This document shows, in pieces, positions 25,411 to 37,323 of a DNA stretch of 64,000 nucleotides. The stretch covers positions 4,578 through 68,577 of the forward strand of contig NW_001799619.1 in the NCBI RefSeq assembly GCF_000165425.1, in the 5' to 3' direction. The translations under genes and the position numbers were made by a program. The DNA is from Paramecium tetraurelia. Its lineage: Eukaryota > Ciliophora > Oligohymenophorea > Peniculida > Parameciidae. The notes under the pieces were generated by a model. The model worked only from the letters and a program-made list of their open reading frames with translations. It ran no database searches and was not told where the DNA came from. Position 1 is the first letter of the stretch, and each line of letters opens with the position of its first letter.

Positions 25411-26443
25411 AAATTGTTGAAATTATATTTATATTAATATTTAATATTTGTATGATAAATAATATTTATACTCATATTCAATGAACATATTCAATAATTA
25501 AATCAAATGTCGTCAGGATTGTTGCGTTCAAGAATTAAATATGTTAATACTATCAGAAATGATTGATTTCATTGTGAATATTTGAAAAATAGTTAATTTC
25601 ATTTTAAATGTTCTTCTACTCTAAGAAGTGAGTTTGATGTAATTTATTATTGTTTAACCTATTGCGACCATAAATTAAGATATATTATCCCCCTTATAGA
25701 GGATAATCATTTAAATAAAATACCTAGTTTCAAAAGAAAATTATAATATATTATATTCAATTTTAGGAGATTCTAAATAATATAGGTGGGCAAACAGTTC
25801 AAATTAGAAAGGTGATTATTTTAAATTTCATTTTAAACAAGTCTATTTTCAATATCATATATTTTGGAGTTTTAATTAACTCCAAAGATTATAAGAAAAA
25901 ATAATTTAATTAGTTTAATATTATAAACTCAACTAATATCTACTCTAGCATTTTTTATGTTGGATATTTTATAAAACAATAATTTTACCTTACAATTTAT
26001 GAATCAACCAAAAAAGTTATATAATATATATTGAAATTATTAAGAATATATATTCCCAATATCAAAATTATATTGAGTGTCTCATTCTTTTTATATTATT
26101 TATCATTTTTCTAATCAAATTCTTCATATTTTTAAAAGTATAATTCTGTGTGTAATTATGGTTAAATATATCAAATAGCAAATAAAATGCATATAATGTT
26201 GGGTTATTTCTTTCCACATAGTTTTCTAACTGAAAATATAAAATTTCATTGTAATCCTATTACTCACCTCTAGCGATTACACTCAAAGAATAATCCTATA
26301 CTACCTTTATTGAAATACAATAAATTATGATAATAAAAGATTAAAAATTTGAAAAAAGCTGAGAAATTAAGCCTTCAGTTTTATAATATTTAGGATATAT
26401 GACTTAAAATATAATATATTAATAAATTTATTAGTAAATTAAA
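25411..26443. other. 1 kb gene-free stretch with two decayed-looking frames
   Basis: Between the divergent E2 and coiled-coil genes. A plus-strand frame from ATG 25508 (MSSGLLRSRIK) is interrupted by one TGA and then stays open for about 85 codons. A separate plus frame near 25768 gives EILNNIGGQTVQIRK. A minus-strand frame near 26050-26230 reads LENYVERNNPTLYAFYLLF and on to a TGA, but has no start codon I can accept. They could be fragments of lost genes, tiny-exon genes or chance. None is annotated as a gene. Confidence 0.4.
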
Positions 26444-28137
26444 ATGTTCAATAATTAAATGTAACAACCAAACCCATAATATGGGCCTATGACAACTTAG
26501 TTTCCTTAAAATTAAAATAGAAATCCTTAATAGCCTTCTTTAGCCCCAAATTAGAAATAAATCTACCCATAGATGGTATTATTGTTGACTTATAAAATTT
26601 AAATAGATCCCTCCTTAATAACCTTAAACCGTTCCTTAAATGCCAAATAACATTCCTCCTCAACCTATGAATTAATCTCAGTAATAAATTAGGCCTAATG
26701 TCATTTCAAATAGAATCATACCACAACAAGTAAAATATCCTGATCTTATGCTGCTAGGAACCTCTTAGATCAATTAGAAATTAGGTGTAACCATTTTAAT
26801 AGTCCCCATAATAATTTATTAATAATGATATCCCATAGTCGATTAGAAACTAAAATACTTAATCCCCTTAAGGTCCAGCATCGCAAAAAAGCAATGTCAA
26901 CCTTTCTGGATAAAAACCTGCATTTGTTGAGTATTTCCCACCAGTCTATGTTCCTCATATTGAGCCAATGATTACATAAACAGTGGTTGACAATCCCATT
27001 AAAGTGGTGGACTTAAACAAATTTGAAGAAATGTGGCAGAAGCGAATGCAAGGAATCGAAGAATTATTAGCAGCAAAACAATAACCTGTAGAACCTGAAC
27101 CATTAGAATTAAGGGCAGTGTAAAATGATGATAGTGAAAGAGTGATAGAGCTAGAAAATGAGCTGTTTAGAACAAAATCATAATTAGACGATCGTGATAA
27201 AGAAATCATGGATCTGAAATCTTAGCTGTAATCTGCAATTGAACAATTGGATTTCGAAAATTGTAATTACATAATCTATAAATTTAGAATAAAGTAAGAA
27301 CTAAGCTTCAAAGTTAATATCTGAATTATAAACGAAAATAAGTAATCTTTAGTCAACAATAGTCAATCTTTAACTTGAACTCAAGCAATCTGATTAAAAT
27401 TTGGAAAAATGTAAAATAGACAATTTGTAATTGAAAAATGATGTCTAAAATTATAATATGTAATGCTAAATAAAGGATGAGACAATCCAGAAATTGAACC
27501 AGTAAATAAAATAATTAAATTTGGAACTATGTATATTATTTAATTTAATAATTTTTAGAACAAAGTAGGAATGGATCTTCTGCTCAAACAACTGAACTAT
27601 CAATGCAAATAAACACACTCTAATAAACCATTTCTAATTTAAAAAATGATTTGTTATTGAATTCTTAATTAATTGAAAAATTACAAAGAGAAAATGGATA
27701 ATTAAGATCTGACATCTAAAGTTATATTGATAAATGCAATGATAAGGATGAATATATTGCAAAATTGGAGTAAGAAATATCCGAATTAAACTAACATGTA
27801 GATTCATTGACTGAAGAAATCACAACAACTCAATCAATAAAAACCTTTGAAGAGGAAGCAAAAATTTGGAAGAAAAAGTTCAAAGAGCTGAATGATATTT
27901 ATCATGCATGCTAGGAGAAACTTATGGTAAAGGAAGCAGAATATGAATCATTATAGAAATAATAAAGTTCATAAAGAATAGTGACATAAACTACAGTAGT
28001 CAAATCAAATAGTTCCAGATAAGTTAAGAATGTAATATTTAACAATATCATTTTAGGATTCTGATTACATTTCAAGCAGTCTAACTTAAAATGATATTGA
28101 AAAATTGCAAAATTTGTAAAAACCATTATAATTGTGA
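26444..28137 (+). CDS. Pro-rich head, coiled-coil tail protein
   Basis: About 530 residues. The first 150 are rich in Pro, Gln and Asn and contain tandem-like short motifs (YGPMTTQF, PFV EYFPPVYVPHIEP). The rest is a long coiled coil (for example TELSMQINTLQQTISNLKND and WKKKFKELNDIYHACQEKL), ending KNDSDYISSSL and a short tail. Several introns are needed: about 31 nt near 26573, about 25 nt near 27262, 28 nt near 27529 and 25 nt near 28031. Protein type suggests a structural role in the cortex or basal bodies, but I know no orthologue. Confidence 0.65.
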
Positions 28138-28297
28138 CATTAAACAAACATATGCCTTATAATAAATTTATCCTTATTATTTGTTAATGTTTCTTTATCA
28201 TTCAGAATACTACTCTTTCTTTTATATTATAAATTTTCCATTCTATTAGAATTAAAATGAACCAATACAATATTATTAGATGATATATATATATATC

Positions 28298-29068
28298 TCA
28301 CAATGCTTTTAGTTTGGCATCTAGATCGTCCAAATTCTCTTGAGGGTTTACTTATTATTACTATTGTTGTTGCTGCATAGGTTATATCAGGTTATTCTAT
28401 TTAAGTCCTCCACCGCCATTGCCAGCTCCAGCAATTTTGGCTTCCACTTCTTATATGTACTTGTCAGCATTTTCATCATTATACTCATCCTGGTCCTCAT
28501 TCATGATTTCGCCAATTTACTCTATAGAATAATATTGATCTAATTCATACCTTGTAAGAAATTCTGTTTTTCGCTCTCTATCGAAAATATCTCGATAGCC
28601 TATTAAACATTCTTGACATCTATGGCTGAATTTGCCTACTTCATCATCTTTGACATTCCTGACATCACTTATACTAATGTTTCTGTGGTTGCTGCTGAGT
28701 TTAATCTTTATAAATATTTAATGCTAAATAAATACTGGAACATGACATCATTCATTTAGGCGTCTAGTCTCTAATATTTTTGAACATATTGCTAATTTCT
28801 TAATATAGCTGCTGCTAACATTCTTTACGTAGCCTAATATGATAATTATAATCGACTACCTTAGGTTCTTTTGCTTTAACTGATTTCTCTAAATCAGTCT
28901 TAAGCTTCTTGCTTTACATTTCCATTCTCATAATCTCTCTATTAAATTCCCTTTACAATTTTCTAATTGTTCTTGAGAATTCTTTAACCATTTCTAATAA
29001 ATAGAAAGAAAATTGATACCTTTAACAGTCTTGGGTGGTTGAGGAGGAGGAGGTGGTTTATTGCCCAT
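28298..29068 (-). CDS. ESCRT-III subunit (CHMP/Vps2-Vps24 type)
   Basis: About 245 residues. After a Pro-rich start (MGNKPPPPPQPPK) and a 26 nt intron comes the basic first helix FSRTIRKLQREFNREIMRME, then Snf7-type helices, an acidic segment (NEDQDEYNDENADKY), a Gly- and Gln-rich spacer and a C-terminal DDLDAKLKAL, matching the MIM1 pattern that docks Vps4. The protein should assemble on endosomal membranes for scission. The first helix favours the CHMP2/CHMP3 branch; the Gly/Gln spacer before the MIM1 is unusual. A 160 bp convergent region separates it from the coiled-coil gene on its left. Confidence 0.8.
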
Positions 29069-29235
29069 TTAAAATTCGTATAAAAAATAATGAAGATTTT
29101 ATGATTATTGTTTATGTTATATATTCTGTAAATATACATTAATTATTAAATTTAATATGGAAATCCTAATTAATTTATAGAATATTTTCATTTATTTGAT
29201 ACTAGTATTAATAAGGAGTCGAAATCAAATCCTAT

Positions 29236-29668
29236 TCAAATTTAATCAAGCGACATCCTCCTAAATACTGGTTAAGTTAATTACAATAATAATCAGTAAC
29301 AATTTTCTTGTTATAACCCATACAAAGTATTTCTAGGTACCAAAATTGATTCAAATTCTAAAAGTTGAATACTTATCCTCAATTTTATTATCTATTTCAT
29401 CATAATCCACTATTAAAGAAAGAATTTCTTTATATAATCGCTTAAGTTGAGTATAGTTTTAAGATCAGCCAAGAAATTTAAACAATCAAGATAGTTAAAG
29501 TGCTGAAATAAACTAAATTTAGTGCTATTATCCAGGGGTAAGTAGAATCATGTGACAATAAATTGAAACTGAATTTAAATCAAATGTCAACTGATATAAG
29601 TCTATAAATCAAAAATTCTATTTAATAGATGTTATAGCAACGAGTTAACAATTCATATTTAATTCTCA
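29236..29668 (-). CDS. Unidentified protein with one unexplained TGA
   Basis: A minus-strand frame beginning ATG at about 29668 (MRIKYELLTRCYNIYQIEF), overlapping the last codons of the ENY2-like gene. It continues after a 23 nt intron and includes LFQHFNYLDCLNFLADLK and ESILVPRNTLYGLQQ. A further intron of about 33 nt leads to RRMSLDQI and TGA at 29236. One in-frame TGA at 29548-29550 remains inside the model, so a missed intron or a base error is likely. The residues look like a soluble helical protein; no family is recognised. Confidence 0.35.
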
Positions 29669-29988
29669 TCAAAGAATTATCTAAGTCTTGATAATAGGTC
29701 CTCCTTTACTTTATTAGGAATTGTGGCTTAACCTCTAACATATAACATATCTGTCAATTCTTCAATTGTTATTTTCTCGAGTCCTTTTTATCTTATGACT
29801 TCTTTACAGTAATCCTTTAGATCATCCCTCCATCTACATTCAATCAGTTTTTATCTCAGATATTCTTCCAATCTAAAACTATTACATTTTGATTACCTGG
29901 AATCTTCACCTGATTCTCTGAGTTTTTAAGCCAACAAATTAGTTCTTTGATTGATAAAGTCACCAGCCAATCTTGACTATTGATTCAT
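29653..29988 (-). CDS. ENY2/Sus1-like subunit of SAGA and TREX-2
   Basis: A 105-residue protein. LEEYLRQKLIECRWRDDLKD, CKEVIRQKGLEKITIEEL, RGQATIPNKVKEDLLSRLR follow the five-helix Sus1/ENY2 pattern end to end, including the Val/Ile-Pro-x-x-Val-Lys step. An 18 nt intron at 29879-29896 (GTAATCAAAATGTAATAG) is needed, at the lower size limit for known Paramecium introns. ENY2 links the SAGA deubiquitinase module with mRNA export at the pore. Its start codon lies 23 bp from the start codon of the divergent Gln-rich gene. Confidence 0.85.
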
Positions 29989-30011
29989 AATAAATAATAA
30001 TTTATAATAAA
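29989..30011. promoter_or_regulatory. 23 bp divergent intergenic (shared promoter)
   Basis: The only sequence between the ATG of the ENY2-like gene (-) and the ATG of the Gln-rich gene (+). All 23 bases are A or T. If both starts are right, both transcription start sites and 5' leaders must lie in this interval or inside the opposite gene. Confidence 0.55.
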
Positions 30012-30623
30012 ATGAATTCTGTACTTAAGGGAGAATAACCATTTTTTGATTAACAGCGAAGATCAACTATAAGTCCAGAAAATGGGAAACAAATTTAAAA
30101 TATACTTCATCGCAAAATCAATTATTCTCAGACTGATTTGATAACTCCTATTGCAATTAAACAAAGTCATAAAAAATAAGCGATTAGTCAAGGATTGCAA
30201 TAATTGCTTAAATCTAGTCCTTATAGCAAATTAGTCTCCTAAAAGTCATAACAATAATTACAGTATTAAGATAGTTTTTCTTAATTACATCTAAATGGTT
30301 ATACTCCCAATTAACAATAATCTTAGTTATTGTTTAAACCGGAAGTCAGAACACCCTCTTTAAATTCTACGAATTCAAGTAGTATAAAACCTAGAATGAG
30401 GAACCAAGCAAGAGATTCTTTGTAAAAAAAATCATTTGATTCTCAAAATGCCATTTCTTATAGAGATAAAGATAAGTAAACCATTTCTTAACTTTAAACC
30501 ATCATATAGAAAACCTCTGTAGTATTATAATCCTACAAAGAGGAACTATAAAAAAATATTTAAGAGAAATAGGATTTATTAAGGTAAATCCAGACCTTAG
30601 AATAAAATAAGACAAAAAAATGA
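30012..30623 (+). CDS. Gln/Ser-rich low-complexity protein
   Basis: An intronless 203-residue frame. Gln is the commonest residue, mostly from TAA and TAG codons, mixed with Ser, Asn and Lys. The last 50 residues become helical and charged (IQKTSVVLQSYKEELQKN, LLRQIQTLEQNKTKK), a likely short coiled coil. Several SP/TP pairs (SSPYSK, NGYTPNQ, VRTPSLN) could be kinase sites. No domain is recognised. It is paired head to head with the ENY2-like gene. Confidence 0.6.
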
Positions 30624-30864
30624 ATAAAATGATTAAAAATTTATTAATTTATTTTCTGTTTCTCCAGAAATATAAATGAATTTTTGAATTAATATACAAA
30701 TTTACCGTTTTAACCTTAAATGCATGTATATTATATAAAAAAAGAATTTAATTCCAAAGAAATCAATTTTATCTTGCATTTAAACATTTAAACTAAACAA
30801 CCAACTCCTTTTCAAAACATTTTATCATATATAGATAGGTTAAAATAATATAGAGTATAAATAG

Positions 30865-31522
30865 TCATTCTTCTACTTCATATGAAGTTAAAATTTGTAA
30901 GGAATTTTCTAAAATTGAGCTGTCTTAACGACGGATTTCCTGAAAATAAGAGTCCATTTTAGTTTTCGCATTTTCTGGGTCGATTGCTTAAGTGCAATCT
31001 CTTAAGACATTTACTTTGTATCCTAATTTGATGGCATCCAAGGCTGTGAACAGAACACAATAGTCAAATGATAATCCTCCAACATATATAGTGTTCACTT
31101 TTAAGGTTTTAAGCTAAAATATTATGAATGATTAGTACAATTTCATGTAAATTAGTCTTATCTTCTTTGCATCCAAATCCACTATAGCTATCGTACTTTG
31201 AGTTTTTGCCTTTAAGTATAAAGTGATCCCCATTTCTGATTTGAATGTCTTTGTGTAATTAGGCTCCATAAGAATTTTGGACACAATGAACTGGCCAAAG
31301 ATTCAATTATTCGAGCTAAGACAGTTATTTATAATTAGGGTGATTGGTTTTGAAAGAAATATGATTCTTAGGGTGCCAATCTTAGGTGAAAATCACGTTT
31401 TTGAAGTGTTTTCTAACTTTGTTTATCTAAGGAATGATCTTAGAGGCATTTTGCACAGAAAGTGATCCTCCTTCACAAAAATCATTTTAAACATCAACGA
31501 TGATGAGTGCAGAATTTTCCAT
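30865..31522 (-). CDS. Nicotinamidase (PncA-like)
   Basis: About 210 residues of the isochorismatase-like fold. The catalytic Asp is in IVDVQNDFCEGGSLSV, metal ligands in DWHPKNHISF, the Lys in ILKGKNSKYD, and the nucleophile Cys in GGLSFDYCVLFTALDA. A 25 nt intron (GTACTA...TTTTAG) is placed between HEI and LKT. It converts nicotinamide to nicotinate for NAD salvage. The C-terminus extends about 20 residues past the usual end (SSILENSLQIL). The gene stands alone between two long spacers. Confidence 0.92.
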
Positions 31523-32183
31523 TTTAATATTTCTATAACTATTGTAAATAATTTTATTAATATTCCAATTTTAAAAAATGCAAAAACCTAAATACAGCAT
31601 TTTTGTCTATTAGTTAGATACCAGAATTAATTATTATGTCATTCTATTTTTGTTTTAATCAGAAAAATTATAAATAATATATATTATACTGATAATAGTC
31701 CCTAAGTATATAATTAATAATACAGTATAAAATAATATTTAAAAACCAAACCGTAATTAAGAATTACTTTTAAATATTTGTTTTTCCTAAGTATTATAAT
31801 ATGTTGGAGGTTATGAGTTTAAGAATAAAGATATATTCTTATTCCAACTCAAAATTTTACGTAATATACAACATATAGTACACGAATACAACTATTTTTC
31901 TTATAAACCAAGTAATTGCTATTTTCACCCTTCAAATCCCTTTAAATACATTAAAATTGGACTTACTTATAAACTAATTACATTCAAATAGGCTTATATA
32001 GATCGTAATTGTAATGGTTTCCAAAGGTTAATCTCTTCCAATATTACATATAAATCGGTCCAAAAATTGGAATTGTTCATTGAAATTATTTATTTCCTCA
32101 AGGTACTGCGTTCCATAGTTGAAAATATTCAAGAATATGGTACAAAGCAGTTAGTTATTAATTAAGTATAATTATTATAATTA
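31523..32183. other. 660 bp divergent intergenic region
   Basis: Very AT-rich, between the nicotinamidase start (-) and a small plus-strand gene. No frame of protein-like composition was found on either strand. It is the second-longest clean spacer after the one beside tubulin and may hold regulatory sequence or an RNA gene that I cannot recognise. Confidence 0.5.
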
Positions 32184-32595
32184 ATGCAAATTCCAAATTA
32201 CGATAGGGATTCGGTATGTTCATTTTTTAAGAAGCTTACAGGAGATATATAATTTTATCTGGATGAAATGAAATCTGACTTTGCCAAAAACCCTCCATAA
32301 ACAAATATAAAGGACAGGGTGCTTGTAATAATGGTTTCTTAATTAGCTATGGAAAGATAAATATTAATAATCACTCAATCAATGCATAATGACTTATATT
32401 ATGAAAACAGAGTAAGTTGATGTGTCACAATTCTAATTTAAAGAGTTCTTAGATAGAGTGACAGACGAGTATTAAAATGATCAAGAATTTATGGATTTAT
32501 TAAAGCAGTGCAATTAAAGCATAGAAAATCTTAAAGATTTCATAAGAACAAACTTAGCGAAAGATCCTTCCATTTATGTAATAAAGGATATTTGA
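32184..32595 (+). CDS. Small helical protein, unidentified
   Basis: A 129-residue protein obtained by removing a 22 nt intron (GTAATAATGG...TTAG) after KDRVL. Start MQIPNYDRDSV; middle LLWKDKYQQSLNQCIMTY; end QFKEFLDRVTDEYQNDQEFM and IRTNLAKDPSIYVIKDI. The pattern of amphipathic helices suggests a small subunit of a larger complex. No family is recognised. Its stop is 101 bp from that of the PP2A scaffold gene. Confidence 0.6.
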
Positions 32596-32696
32596 TTTTA
32601 ATTTCTATTTAAGATGGAAATATGAATGATAATTAACTATTAGAGGGAATATTTAATGGAAATTAATATTTTATAATTTATTAACCATTATGTAAG

Positions 32697-34576
32697 TCAC
32701 AATGATTCTAAAGCACTTTTTGCTTAGTATTTGACTTCAGCATCTTAATCATCACTAAGAGTTTATAGAATTTTTTTCATAGGATCAACAACGTTACCTC
32801 CCTTTTCTTTAGCCAATTATATGGATGTTCTACAAACGTTGCTTCTGATATTGGCAACTGAATCTTTAGCCATAGCTTATAAAATGGGGACGATAGTTTT
32901 TATAATGTAATCATTGTTTAATTAAGAAGTAATTTGCTATAATAAAATAAGTTCAATACATTGATTGTGAATAAAACAGTTATTCGATGAAGATAGTTTT
33001 AAATTGATTAAAATGCCCATATTTTTGTTAATAGGTTTTTGTCTGCCCAAGCCAATCCAAGAATAGAAATCAATTAGGCTGTCTATTGGATTGCTGTTTA
33101 TCTAACTGAAAAGACCTTGTCACCCATCCAATCTAATAGCAATTTCAGAACTTTATCAGATAGGAATTCTGGTCCAATAGCTCTTGCGAAGAAACTCAAA
33201 ACTTCGATAGTTGAAGCCCTTATTCTCCAATTCTTATCTTGTGCTAATTCTGTCAATGCTGGGATAACACTTTGGGATAAAGAATCGACACCCAACACAT
33301 TTGTGATAAGACTTAATTTCTTAAAGAGGGTTATTCTGACTTCTGAATCTTAGTCTTTCAGTAAGGTCAAAAAGATTGGTAAAATCTGTTCACTTGTATT
33401 CTTCTTACCGATAATTGGACATAATGCCAAGACTGAGGAGGCTAGAGCGTCTTTAAGTTTAATTATCGAATAGGTTACTTCTAACAAATGCATTTGCGTC
33501 AGACTGTATGGTTTTCAAAAGAGGAATTAATTTATTTAGAATATCTTCTGGATCCATTAGACCACTGACTCTTTCAATTTTCAATGCTGCAATTGATTTC
33601 ATTTCAGGTTCAGCATCTTAAAGGAACTTGAGATGGTAATTTTAGAAATTCTTTCTATAACCTTCTTTAGTTACAGCTTCACCTATCTTTATTATATTCA
33701 ATATTCTTACTTCAGCCAATTTATCACAAAAGTAGAATCTGACTCTCCATGATTGATCTTCAGCCAGTTATTTAAACATATTAAGAACAAGGTTTTGTTA
33801 TTTTTGGAAGAAAGGTGTTTTACTCGATTGTATTAATGCATCTACAATGTACATTCTAATGAAGTCTTGTTCGTCTTTAATGAAGGAATTCAATATGTTT
33901 TGGATGAAGGTTTCGTTTATCAATGGGAAATGTTTAACCAAATCCTAAATTTTGAAAAAATTAATACTTGAAAATACATGGATGTGAATTTTCTAACTTG
34001 AGGAATTTGATCCTAAGACATTTTGAGTATGATATTTATTAAGTCGTTCTGATTATTCTATGAAACTTGATTAAAGATTGCTGGAATTAAAATTGCAACT
34101 GCATTCTTGGCCATGTAATAATCGCTATCATTTAATCTCTTTATAATTCCAATCGATAATTCCTCTACTTTCTTTTAGTCTGGAAGTTGAGTTAGACATT
34201 TTTTGATTTGATTGGCAGCCTTCATAAGTAATTATATTACCTTTTCTCTTACTGAAGCATCTTCCACTCTGCATAAGGCTTCAAATGTAGGCAGTAGAAC
34301 TTATGCTTAACCTCCTACAAGCTCTACAAAATTTCTTGATAATGAATCTACTAATTCGATCAATACTTCATCGTCATCATCCAGCAATTCTACATTAGAT
34401 ATTAGCATACCTTAGATGAACGGAATGAGTTCATTTTTTGTTCTATCTGGACCAATTGTACTAGCAATTAAATCTAAATGCTTGACTGAATGAATCCTTT
34501 TTCGTATGTCATCACTTTTTAGTTCATCAATAATCAAATTTATTGACATTCCAGTCGTATTTTCGATTTTGGGCAT
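32697..34576 (-). CDS. PP2A scaffold subunit A (PR65, HEAT repeats)
   Basis: About 610 residues of tandem HEAT repeats. Clear units include DDDDEVLIELVDSLSRNFVE, LAEDQSWRVRFYFCDKL, LAQDKNWRIRASTIEVLSFF and LSDDQDAEVKYQAKSALESL, with the W-R-V-R turn typical of PR65. It starts MPKIENTTGMS and ends ALESL, close to the family length of about 590. At least two introns (near 33040 and 33960) are implied. It scaffolds the catalytic and regulatory subunits of protein phosphatase 2A. It is 67 bp head to head with the first ULK-like kinase. Confidence 0.92.
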
Positions 34577-34643
34577 CTTTTAATTAATTTATTAAATACA
34601 CTATTTTTTCTTTCGATTTTTATTTTAAATATTAACCGTTGAT

Positions 34644-36223
34644 ATGTAATAAGGCTAAGTCAAAGCTATTGGTAATTACAGTTACAACCTCAAGCATTGT
34701 TTGGGAGAAGGTGCCTACGGTAAAGTATACTAAGGACTTGATACAACCAGTAATTTAAAGGTGGCTATCAAAAAACTTGATTTACGTAATTTTGAAAGAG
34801 ATAATTATCTTAAACAATCAATCATATAAGAAATCGAAATTCTAAAGAAATTCAATCATAAAAACATAGTCAAATTTATAGATTTGATTTCCACTCAAAG
34901 AAGTCTCTACATCATAACAGAATTTTGTAAAGATGGAGACCTAAGAGAAATCATGAGTAGAAAAAAATACAACGAGTAAGATGCTTGGAAAATCATGAAA
35001 TAAATCATCCAAGGATTCCGTGAACTAGTATCCAATGCTATCATTCATAGAGACTTAAAACCAGCAAATATTCTTAGTCATGAAGGAGTATTCAAAATAG
35101 CTGACTTTGGATTCGCTAAATATGTTGACAATTTTAGTAATCAATTGCTAAGATCATGTGTTGGATCTCCACTCTACATGGCTCCTTAAATTTTAGCAAG
35201 AAAACCCTATTCTACCAAATGTGATATTTGGTCTCTTGGTGTCATATTTTACGAGATGGTCTTTACTGATGTTCCTTGGAAAGGCAGAGACGAAAGAGAT
35301 TTATTGAAGAATATTTTAAGTGTTCCTGTCTCAATCAAAAAAGGATTTCTGACATCCAAATCTGAAGAATTCTTAAGGAAAACATTAACAATTGAAGAAA
35401 ATGATAGAATATCATGGGAAAAAGTATTTGAAATGTTTGAAGTTTTCAATCTTCCCTCTGATCAGAGAATTCAAACTTCTCCTAATCTAAATATTAGAGT
35501 AAATAATCATTAGAATTCATCAAATAATGAAAAGGAAAGAAAGAAATCTATATTCTAAGCTCCATCATAATCACCTATGCATTAAGCATCTGCTCCTGTT
35601 TAACCAATTGCAGTCTAACCTTAAACTCCTTCTATTAAGAATCTAAGAAATGAGATTATTTTTAGGAATTTTGTATTGACAACTGAATTATTCCCAAGAT
35701 ACACATCTAACAAAAATAGCGTTGTAGAAAAACTTATGATTTGCTTGAGTAAAACTAATATGGCAATGCAAAATAGTTTATATACCTTAGCAAATCAGAT
35801 CATGGTCCCAGCAATAAAGAAAGATCATGATTAGTATGTATAATTTCATTCAGATTTAATTGAAACTTTACAAAGAAACGGGTAATTGCAGCATTGTGAT
35901 AGAGAATTAGATGTAAATTCAAAGGATTAGAATTGCACTGATACCGAATGCGATAAGTTAAATATAACCTTAACTACATTAATTAAATAATTATGGTATT
36001 AATTTATAGATTATTTAGTTAAGAAATGCTTGAGGAACACAAGAGAGCTCCTTCTAGACCTATCATGTTATTATTAGAAAATCTAGTGGATATAATTATA
36101 ATTCACAAAAAAGTCCAAAGATGTGTGGAGATAGATTATGATTAACTAAATGCTGAGAAGGCTGAAGAGGATGACCCAAGGAAAATCATGGATACTGTTA
36201 TAGAAAAGCTTAGGCATGCTTGA
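34644..36223 (+). CDS. ULK/Atg1-like Ser/Thr kinase 1
   Basis: About 515 residues. Kinase domain: LGEGAYGKVYQG, VAIKKLD, ITEFCKDGDL, HRDLKPANIL, DFGFAKYVD and CVGSPLYMAPQIL, all intact, so it should be active. The DFGFA and GSPLYMAP wording is that of the ULK/Atg1 family. After a Gln/Ser/Pro linker comes a helical C-terminal region (FVLTTELFPRYTSNKNSVV, NMAMQNSLYTLANQI), with a 23 nt intron near 35993, ending TVIEKLRHA. In Paramecium the family is expanded and may not be limited to autophagy. Confidence 0.88.
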
Positions 36224-36523
36224 TTTATTTTTCAATATTTTTTCTACCGATAATCATTGCAGTTATTGTAACTAATTGCTGAAATATTATAATATAACTT
36301 TTTTTGTTGTAATTAATTGTAATCAAAAATTTACAAATTAATATAATATAACAAATTTTAAATTAAGAATTATTCGTTTTAAGAAGTAATCGATGATTAG
36401 AATCCAAAAAACTCCTTTTTATAGTAATTCATTTTTCTTTTTTATTTTAAACTTATAATTATCACATAATGTCATTCAAGATTTAACTTTATTTACTTTT
36501 ATTATTAATATAATAAATCCTAG

Positions 36524-37291
36524 ATGGGTAGCAATTGTTCATCCAATTAATAAGTTTCAGAAAGAAGTACAATCATGAGATAAGATTCATTTTTTGATAA
36601 TGGCAGAATTGCAAAACCTCAAATGGATAGTATGATAGGAGCAAGTTAATTGACATAAATGGAAATCCCAAATGCTTAATTGAGATCCCCGACTAAACCT
36701 AACATATCCAAACAAAATGAAATTAAATCTTTAGTTAGAGTTCCTTCAGAAGAAAGCTTATTTCAAAAAGAATTTATCTAAATTAAAGAAAGCAAAAAAT
36801 AAACCAATCCTAAGTCTGAAACAGCTATTCAACCTAAATTACAGATCAATTTGCAAGTTTAAAAATAACGATATCGTTAATAAAACCAATAAGAAAGCCC
36901 TAAATTTTAATCATCTACTAAAAAAAAAAGGTTATAAGAAAAAAGCCAATCTCATTCGCCTCTCTAAAATCAATAGGTTCCAAAGGAGAAATCAAAGAAA
37001 AATAGAGAATCTCTAAAAAATTCTCATAGGCATATCGAGAAAATAGCTCCAAAAAGAAAATACTCTGATTTACCTGAGAAAAAAGATAAAGTTTAATAAG
37101 TTAGAAGAAAGATAAGCGATATTTGCGATGATCATGCATACATTATTGGATTAGATAGTCCTACTAAATTTAGGTCGTTAACTCCAAATTCAATTTTAAA
37201 AAGAAAAGAATCGGAAATTGAAACCAATTCTCCTCAAAAAAAGTAAGTCAGATTCAAGGATTAAAGATAAAAAAATCTTATTTGTACCTGA
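36524..37291 (+). CDS. Basic protein with N-terminal acylation motif and RVxF site
   Basis: An intronless 255-residue frame. MGSNCSSNQQ fits N-myristoylation (Gly2) followed by palmitoylation (Cys5), so membrane attachment is likely. The body is Lys/Gln/Ser-rich and disordered (KKKRLQEKSQSHSPL). Near the C-terminus, LDSPTKFRSLTPNSILKRK and KKQVRFKD appear; the latter matches the RVxF docking motif of protein phosphatase 1. A membrane-anchored PP1 partner is one possible reading, but acylation-like starts and RVxF matches also arise by chance. Not a recognised family. Confidence 0.6.
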
Positions 37292-37323
37292 TTCGATAAA
37301 TATATATATATAGATATTTTAAT

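Noticed and set aside
33117-33353. Plus-strand ORF in the PP2A region
   Set aside because: Antisense to HEAT repeats of the PP2A scaffold, with no matching family.
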